In this document: positions 7,048 through 10,158 of the stretch, piece by piece
Position numbering within the stretch: position 1 is the first letter of the stretch
How the letters are laid out: each line of letters opens with the position of its first letter
From: Anaerolineae bacterium
GTDB taxonomy: Bacteria; Chloroflexota; Anaerolineae; B4-G1
Length of the DNA stretch: 10,158 nt
Direction of reading: 5' to 3'
NCBI GenBank assembly: GCA_030620125.1
Contig: JAUXFI010000059.1
Coordinates: 1-10,158 of the forward strand
Program-made: the position numbers and the translations under genes
The notes under the pieces: generated by a model
The model's input: the letters and a program-made list of their open reading frames with translations, nothing else
What the model was told of the DNA's origin: nothing
Database searches by the model: none

Positions 7048-7244
7048 GGGCCAATGACCTCGTTGATCTTTGGCGCGAGCATGCCGCCAGCGAACACGGC
7101 GGCTGTGCTGGCCGCGCTGGAGGTGATGCAAGAGGAGCCGGAGCGCATAGCGCGGGTCAACCAGATTGGCGAGCGTACGAGCAACTCGACCGCGTGCTGG
7201 CGACTTTTGCGCAGGTGGGCCATGCACTGGGGCTTGTCGGGTAG
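7048..7244 (+). pseudogene. Decayed alpha-oxoamine synthase remnant (KBL/AONS/SPT-like PLP enzyme)
   Basis: Two short frames together resemble the C-terminal domain of the PLP enzymes that include glycine C-acetyltransferase (KBL) and 8-amino-7-oxononanoate synthase. Frame 1 (about 7054-7173) reads SLIFGASMPPANTAAVLAAL, then EVMQEEPERIARVNQIGER. This is the conserved stretch after the lysine-bearing region, usually of the form FIFSxSLPPAxxAAxLAAL...EEPE. Frame 3 (about 7173 to TAG 7244) reads YEQLDRVLATFAQVGHALGLVG and stops, which resembles the enzyme's very C-terminus (E. coli KBL ends EQITRAVEAFTRIGKQLGVIA). The 75 or so residues that normally lie between them are gone, and the join shifts frame near 7173. 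The catalytic lysine region is absent, so no enzyme can be made. Weak similarity may extend upstream to about 7000 in frame 3. The match is from memory of the family, not a search. Confidence 0.72.
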
Positions 7245-7253
7245 CAAGTGTCC

Positions 7254-7282
7254 TTGACTGTCAACTCAAATAGAGTTACAAT
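7254..7282 (+). promoter_or_regulatory. promoter of the FmdB-family gene
   Basis: TTGACT (7254-7259) and TACAAT (7277-7282) are 17 bases apart, matching 10 of 12 consensus positions of a sigma-70 class promoter. Transcription should begin near 7289, only about 13 bases before ATG 7302, leaving just room for the ribosome binding site. The -35 box is part of a perfect 11-base palindrome, TTGACTGTCAA (7254-7264), which a repressor could use. Confidence 0.75.
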
Positions 7283-7301
7283 AAGAGCGAGAGGTAGAAC
7301 T

Positions 7302-7541
7302 ATGCCCTTGTACGAGTACCGTTGCTCTGAATGCGATTTCCGCTTCGACGCTTTGCGGGCGATGTCGGACGCCGACGCGCCTATCGCCTGCCCCAAGTGC
7401 GGCAGCGAACACACGAGCCGTATGATCTCGCTGTTCTCGGCCGTGGGAAGCGAAGGTGTAATCGCGGGAGCAGGGGCATCGTGCGGTTCGTGTACGCCCT
7501 CGGCCTCGTGTGCGACCTGCGGCCTCAAGTCGTCACCCTAG
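7302..7541 (+). CDS. FmdB-family zinc ribbon protein
   Basis: A 79-residue small metal-binding protein. Residues 1-42 are the FmdB/CxxC_CxxC_SSSS zinc ribbon: MPLYEYRCSEC with C8 and C11, then CPKC with C30 and C33. The family is named after a putative regulator of formamide metabolism, but the function of most members is unproven. The glycine-rich tail adds two more pairs, CGSC (61-64) and CATC (70-73), making eight cysteines in four CxxC pairs. ATG 7302 is chosen over an upstream in-frame ORF start (7248) because it begins the conserved MPLYEYRC and has GAGAGG (7289-7294) at a suitable distance. The gene has its own promoter and a terminator and looks monocistronic. Its start lies 57 bases after the enzyme remnant. 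Confidence 0.9.
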   Translation: MPLYEYRCSECDFRFDALRAMSDADAPIACPKCGSEHTSRMISLFSAVGSEGVIAGAGASCGSCTPSASCATCGLKSSP

Positions 7542-7562
7542 ACCAGATGCACACGTGACACC

Positions 7563-7592
7563 AGGCTGCTGCCGGGAAGGTAGCGGCCTTTT
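7563..7592 (+). terminator. intrinsic terminator of the FmdB-family gene
   Basis: GGCTGCTGCC (7564-7573) pairs with GGTAGCGGCC (7579-7588) over ten positions, two of them G-U, around a GGGAA loop; A7563 and T7589 extend it. TTTT (7589-7592) and a T/G-rich tract follow. It begins 22 bases after the stop codon and shields the convergent gene that ends at 7612. Confidence 0.82.
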
Positions 7593-7611
7593 GTGTTGCT
7601 CAAGCCCCGCG

Positions 7612-8334
7612 CTAGCCGGCCTCCCACTCGTGGATGACGTCCTGGATGAGCGTCCGCACCTCGGCGTCGGTGACGTCGTTCACCGCGCCAAAGGTCTGCA
7701 GGCCCACGTGGATGCAGAGGCTCCCGTCTCCGCCGATGGTCAGGCGGATACCTCGCTTGGCCAGTTCCGGCCGCTCCTGTAGCCGCTGTTGCACCAGCTC
7801 GTCAATCGCTTCTGCCGGGGTCAGCAGAGGCTTTTGTAGGGTGGACGATATTCGCGTCCGCGATCGGCTGGGGGGCCTGGTCGGCCTGCTCGCGGGGAAC
7901 AGGTCGCTTTGGCGCAGTTGCGCCAGGAAGGCTTCTCCATCTACGTTGGGTTTGCTGGAGGCAGGCTGAAGCGGCGACTGTTGTGGCGAAGGCAACCAGC
8001 CTTCGGCAAACGCCAGTACAGCCTTGAGAGCCTCGACCGTATCGCGCCCCATCTGCGGATCGGTGATCTCCCGCAAATGGCGGTAACGCTGACCCTGCAC
8101 AAAGATGTCCGGTTTGTCCTTCTTCGCGCGTGAGACGAGCAGCAGTTCCTGCTCATCGGCTGACGCGGAAGCTTCCGGCCCCGCTTGTCTTGCGGCGGGA
8201 GGAGGCTGACGGCGCTGCCTCTGACCCTTGCTTCCTCCAGTGAGGATGCCGACGATCCACACGAGCAGTCCACCGATGAAGGCGGAAGCGACCGCAACTG
8301 TGAGTATAAATATCTCGGGCGGTAGCGTATCCAT
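7612..8334 (-). CDS. Membrane-anchored protein of unknown function
   Basis: A 240-residue protein I cannot assign to a named family. Residues 8-31 (IFILTVAVASAFIGGLLVWIVG) form one membrane helix. A basic stretch follows (GSKGQRQRRQ), so the body is probably cytoplasmic. About 40-62 is a low-complexity Ala/Pro linker. A first module (about 64-114) contains DIFVQGQRYRHLREITDP and EALKAVLAFAEGWLP. A Pro/Ser/Arg-rich linker (about 115-168) leads to a second module (about 170-240) with TPAEAIDELVQQRLQERPEL and a predicted strand-helix end, RLTIGGDGSLCIHVG to LIQDVIHEWEAG. No catalytic motif stands out. ATG 8334 immediately precedes the membrane helix and lies about four bases from the predicted transcription start, with no clear ribosome binding site. 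It stands alone between a terminator and a gene remnant. Confidence 0.75.
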   Translation of the reverse strand: MDTLPPEIFILTVAVASAFIGGLLVWIVGILTGGSKGQRQRRQPPPAARQAGPEASASADEQELLLVSRAKKDKPDIFVQGQRYRHLREITDPQMGRDTVEALKAVLAFAEGWLPSPQQSPLQPASSKPNVDGEAFLAQLRQSDLFPASRPTRPPSRSRTRISSTLQKPLLTPAEAIDELVQQRLQERPELAKRGIRLTIGGDGSLCIHVGLQTFGAVNDVTDAEVRTLIQDVIHEWEAG

Positions 8335-8344
8335 TGGTGCTCTA

Positions 8345-8373
8345 ATAATACCACAGATGGCACAATATGTCTA
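8345..8373 (-). promoter_or_regulatory. promoter of the membrane-anchored protein gene
   Basis: On the - strand TAGACA (8373-8368) and TATTAT (8350-8345) are 17 bases apart, with 10 of 12 consensus matches. Transcription would begin near 8338, about four bases before ATG 8334, implying an almost leaderless mRNA. Confidence 0.65.
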
Positions 8374-8393
8374 TGGGACAAAAGTCGTGGCCG

Positions 8394-8686
8394 GTATCGG
8401 TCGTCGTGCGCACCTCGCTCAGTAATTCCCGTTTTGGGTGGCTAACATACCTCCCCGGAAGCTATAATGGACCAGGCCGGTGTGCTGCACGCGGCTGGCG
8501 CACCGACGTTTTCCCGCTACGAGTTCGGCGTGCGACTGCTGCACTTACACGGCCTGGACCCCAGCCCTATCATCCCCGTCTTCAGCCGCGAGAGTGGCCT
8601 GCACTGCCCGCTCGATTGCTCCCGCGCCCGGCCTCCTGTGCACGCCCCTGCCGGGCGTGGATGAGGTGCTGGCACAGAAGCCTTGA
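8394..8686 (+). pseudogene. Decayed RmlD-type sugar-nucleotide reductase remnant
   Basis: Three pieces in different frames resemble the C-terminal part of dTDP-4-dehydrorhamnose reductase-like SDR proteins. Frame 3 gives VVVRTSL (8400-8420), like the conserved VVRTSLIYG segment. Frame 1 (from about 8458) gives GVLHAAGAPTFSRYEFGVRL, then HGLDPSPIIPVFS and PLDCSRAR, matching the usual GVYHVAGSERxSRYEFAxxL...GLD...PLDCSLDxSRAR pattern. A one-base shift near 8629-8633 moves to frame 2, which gives LLCTPLPGVDEVLAQKP ending at TGA 8684-8686. The NAD(P)-binding and catalytic Tyr-Lys regions are absent, so this is a fragment of a protein normally near 290 residues. The frame-3 piece is the least certain. 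Family assignment rests on remembered motifs. The stop codon overlaps the -35 box of the next promoter. Confidence 0.68.
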
Positions 8687-8710
8687 CGTATGGTTGAAAT
8701 GCAGTAGAAT
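8683..8710 (+). promoter_or_regulatory. promoter of the toxin-antitoxin cluster
   Basis: TTGACG (8683-8688) and TAGAAT (8705-8710) are 16 bases apart, with 10 of 12 consensus matches. Transcription would start near 8717 and give a leader of about 109 bases before ATG 8826. The -35 box overlaps the stop codon of the reductase remnant. No other good promoter is seen between here and the antitoxin gene. Confidence 0.6.
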
Positions 8711-8716
8711 GTGTAC

Positions 8717-8730
8717 TGTGAATCATCACA
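8717..8730 (+). promoter_or_regulatory. candidate operator, TGTGA-N4-TCACA
   Basis: A perfect 5-bp inverted repeat with a four-base centre covers the predicted transcription start of the toxin-antitoxin cluster. Type II antitoxins commonly repress their own promoter by binding short palindromes near the -10 or +1, so this is the natural candidate. The spacing differs from a CRP site, which has six central bases. Confidence 0.45.
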
Positions 8731-8825
8731 TCTGGCCCCTTGATTGCTGAATAATCCCTGCTGGCCCACGTTTGTAGCTCCAGGTGGATTAGGCGGTATC
8801 ACGGGCCAAAGTCAAGGAGAATAGG

Positions 8826-9026
8826 ATGATAGAGGGTATTCAATTCGTGGTGGATGCTGCCGGAAAAAAGACCGCCGTCATCATCAACCTGGAAAAGTGG
8901 GGGGAACTTTGGGAGGATATCTACGACATCCTTGTTTCGGAATCACGTCGAGGTGAACCTACTGTGCCATGGGAGGCACTAAGGGCCGAGATGGTGAAAG
9001 AGGCAGGACAGAGCAGCAGTGTATGA
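8826..9026 (+). CDS. Type II antitoxin, Phd/YefM- or RelB-like
   Basis: A 66-residue acidic protein that would neutralise the toxin encoded immediately downstream. It starts IEGIQFVVDAAGKKTAVIINL (2-22), the short beta-rich start typical of small antitoxins of the kind found beside RelE toxins. An acidic helix follows (EKWGELWEDIYDILVSES, 23-40), then the toxin-binding tail EPTVPWEALRAEMVKEAG (44-61). ATG 8826 has AAGGAGA (8814-8820) five bases upstream. The end overlaps the toxin start by eight bases, the coupled arrangement usual for these pairs. Probably autoregulated through the promoter at 8683 and the palindrome at 8717. The exact antitoxin family is uncertain; the role is inferred from length, sequence style and context. 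Confidence 0.85.
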   Translation: MIEGIQFVVDAAGKKTAVIINLEKWGELWEDIYDILVSESRRGEPTVPWEALRAEMVKEAGQSSSV

Positions 9027-9273
9027 AGTCGAATTCGTTGCCTCTGCGGCGAAAGAGTTTCGCTCCTTGGGAGTCGGGATAAAGCGTCGTGTTGCTCTGG
9101 AGATAGAGACTCTGCGGAAGAATCCTCGCCACAGAGGGGCGCGCAAGTTACGAGGGCACAAACATCTATATCGCGTTCGAGCTGGTTCATATCGTGTGGT
9201 CTACGAAATCGAAGACGAAATGCGATTGGTTCGAGTGACAAGGATAAGACATCGTCGAGAGGTATACCGATAG
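9019..9273 (+). CDS. RelE/ParE-family toxin
   Basis: An 84-residue basic protein of the RelE/ParE superfamily. Members act either as ribosome-dependent mRNA endonucleases (RelE) or as gyrase poisons (ParE); which applies here cannot be told. The family core is intact: YEVEFVASAAKEFRSL (2-17), then ARKLRGHKHLYRVRAGSYRVVYEI (41-64), and VRVTRIRHRREVYR (71-84). The LYRVRAGSYRVVY strand pair and the final RIRHRREVY are diagnostic and hold the Arg/His/Tyr residues that serve catalysis in RelE-type members. The start is GTG 9019, overlapping the antitoxin gene by eight bases; the ATG at 9023 is in another frame. GAGG/AGGCAGGA just upstream (8999-9008) can serve as the ribosome binding site. No frameshift or truncation is visible, so the toxin should be functional. 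Confidence 0.92.
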   Translation: MYEVEFVASAAKEFRSLGVGIKRRVALEIETLRKNPRHRGARKLRGHKHLYRVRAGSYRVVYEIEDEMRLVRVTRIRHRREVYR

Positions 9274-9274
9274 G

Positions 9275-9526
9275 GTGACTTTTATCTCAAAGGCTCGCAC
9301 ACTGCGGGAGATCGGTGAGTTCTGGGATAGCCACGATGCGACAGACTTTGAGGCCGAAACCTATCCCGTGGAGTTCAACGTAGACATTCGGGCACGTCGG
9401 CACTACGTTGCGATGGACCCCGATCTTCTGAAGCGACTGCGTCAGGTAGCCCAGAGCCGTGGCATCAGCGCGGAAAGCCTGATCAACCTGTGGCTGCAGG
9501 AGCGCCTGGTGCTTCAGCAGGCCTGA
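9275..9526 (+). CDS. CopG-family antitoxin (PF12441-like)
   Basis: An 83-residue protein of the CopG-type antitoxin family. It has the family hallmarks: REIGEFWDSHDATDF (11-25), corresponding to the usual EFWDTHDSTDY, then YPVEFNVDIRARRHYVAMDP (30-49), and a ribbon-helix-helix-like end, LLKRLRQVAQSRGISAES then LINLWLQERL (51-78). Such proteins bind DNA and neutralise a partner toxin, often of the BrnT/RelE fold. GTG 9275 begins one base after the toxin stop (9271-9273), with GAGAGG (9257-9262) upstream, so it is part of the same transcript. No second toxin gene follows; the next gene is miaB. It may co-regulate or help neutralise the RelE-type toxin, or be an orphan left after loss of its own toxin. 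Confidence 0.85.
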   Translation: MTFISKARTLREIGEFWDSHDATDFEAETYPVEFNVDIRARRHYVAMDPDLLKRLRQVAQSRGISAESLINLWLQERLVLQQA

Positions 9527-9602
9527 CATATCCCTTCACCACGATCCTCGTGCGGTATCTTCCCCACTGGCTACGGCACCAATCTCACCCCTTGGAGTAA
9601 GT

Positions 9603-10158
9603 GTGAAATACTACATCTGGAACATTGGCTGTCAAATGAACGTGGCCGACTCGCGCCGGCTGGCCTCGGCGCTGGAGCGGCTGGGATACGCGCCCGCCGA
9701 CCGCGTTGAGGAGGCGGACGTCGTCGTGCTCAACACCTGCGTCGTGCGCCAGTCGGCCGAGAACAAGGTCTACGGACGGCTGGGGGCACTGAAGCCGTTG
9801 AAGAAACGGAGGCCGCAGGTGACCATCGGTTTAATGGGTTGTCTGGTAGGCGTGAAGGACGCCTCCCCGCTGCGTCGCCGCTTCCCCTGGGTGGACGTGT
9901 TTTTGCCCCCTTCGGAGCCAGGGCCTCTGCTGGACTACCTGGCCGCGCAGGGTCTGGTGGACGAGGGGCAGGCACTGGAGACGACGGAGGCCGCCCGCCG
10001 CTACCACCTGCAAGACGGCGACCTGCTCCTCCCGGCCCACGAACGCGGACACCTGGTCTCGGCCTACGTCTCCATCGTCCTGGGCTGCTCCCACGCCTGC
10101 ACCTACTGCATCATCCCCTACCGGCGCGGCCCCGAGCGCAGCCGTCCCGTCGAGGAGA
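9603..10158 (+). CDS. miaB: tRNA-2-methylthio-N6-dimethylallyladenosine synthase, N-terminal part
   Basis: MiaB is a radical SAM methylthiotransferase that adds a methylthio group at C2 of i6A37 next to the anticodon of tRNAs reading UNN codons. The window holds the first 185 of about 450 residues and ends in the radical SAM domain. The N-terminal UPF0004 domain shows NIGCQMNVADS (8-17) and NTCVVRQSAENKV (44-56). C10, C46 and C80 (GLMGC) are the ligands of the auxiliary 4Fe-4S cluster. C162, C166 and C169 in LGCSHACTYC (160-169) form the CxxxCxxC motif of the SAM cluster. GCQMN favours MiaB over RimO or MtaB. GTG 9603 is chosen because GGAG (9594-9597) precedes it and KYYIWNIGC follows at the usual distance from the terminus. 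No promoter is obvious in the 76-base gap upstream. Confidence 0.93.
   Translation, partial: MKYYIWNIGCQMNVADSRRLASALERLGYAPADRVEEADVVVLNTCVVRQSAENKVYGRLGALKPLKKRRPQVTIGLMGCLVGVKDASPLRRRFPWVDVFLPPSEPGPLLDYLAAQGLVDEGQALETTEAARRYHLQDGDLLLPAHERGHLVSAYVSIVLGCSHACTYCIIPYRRGPERSRPVEE

Noticed and set aside
6963..7247. 94-residue open frame on the - strand across the promoter region
   Set aside because: It is antisense to the PLP-enzyme remnant, overlaps the extended -10 promoter and has no domain or ribosome binding site.
8717..8730. CRP/FNR-type binding site
   Set aside because: The arms TGTGA and TCACA match, but the spacer is four bases where CRP needs six, and the position at +1 suits a local repressor better.
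8367..8750. 127-residue open frame on the + strand
   Set aside because: Only its first part (VVVRTSL) resembles a protein family. After about 8460 the RmlD-like signal is in the other two frames, so it is a segment of a decayed gene and not a real product.
9540..9552. Hairpin CACGA-TCC-TCGTG after the CopG antitoxin gene
   Set aside because: Only five base pairs and no T run, too weak to call a terminator; miaB may be partly read through from the toxin-antitoxin cluster.
1..10158. CRISPR array, tRNA, rRNA, insertion sequence or phage genes
   Set aside because: No regularly spaced repeats, cloverleaf-like segment, transposase motif or terminal inverted repeats were found on either strand by eye.

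Overview
The window reads as a chromosomal segment of a GC-rich free-living bacterium. The mix of genes (SHOCT-like paralogues, a multi-GAF PP2C phosphatase with RsbV/RsbW partners, an FmdB zinc ribbon, a CopG/RelE-type toxin-antitoxin cluster and MiaB) suggests Chloroflexota, perhaps Anaerolineae. That assignment is an inference from gene style; no marker gene here proves it. Both ends cut through genes: an MFS transporter on the left and miaB on the right.

Layout. (1) 1-2214, + strand: the C-terminal half of an MFS transporter, then three tandem paralogous SHOCT-like proteins, the first carrying a transmembrane hairpin. (2) 2213-2251: a perfect 14-bp inverted repeat built from a 7-base unit, lying between convergent genes. 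(3) 2257-6931, - strand: a partner-switching operon transcribed as STAS antagonist (RsbV/SpoIIAA type), RsbW-type anti-sigma kinase, then a 1257-residue phosphatase with six GAF-like domains and a SpoIIE/RsbU catalytic domain. An extended -10 promoter lies upstream of the STAS gene, a hairpin sits between the first two genes, and the last two overlap by four bases. (4) 6932-7301: that promoter, a decayed fragment of an alpha-oxoamine synthase (KBL/AONS-type PLP enzyme), and the promoter of an FmdB-family zinc ribbon gene, which ends in a good intrinsic terminator. (5) 7612-8334, - strand: a membrane-anchored protein of unknown function whose promoter predicts an almost leaderless mRNA. (6) 8335-8825: a decayed fragment of an RmlD-type sugar-nucleotide reductase, followed by the promoter and possible operator of the next cluster. 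(7) 8826-9526, + strand: antitoxin, RelE/ParE-type toxin and CopG-type antitoxin genes, tightly packed. (8) 9603 to the end: the N-terminal part of MiaB.

How the genes work together. In the partner-switching operon, signals sensed by the GAF array should set phosphatase activity. The phosphatase would dephosphorylate the STAS protein, which would then sequester the RsbW-like kinase and free its target. No sigma factor is encoded in the window, so the target lies elsewhere or is not a sigma factor. The toxin cluster is unusual in having an antitoxin-like gene on each side of one toxin. The two gene remnants show that the intergenic gaps are the decayed remains of metabolic genes.
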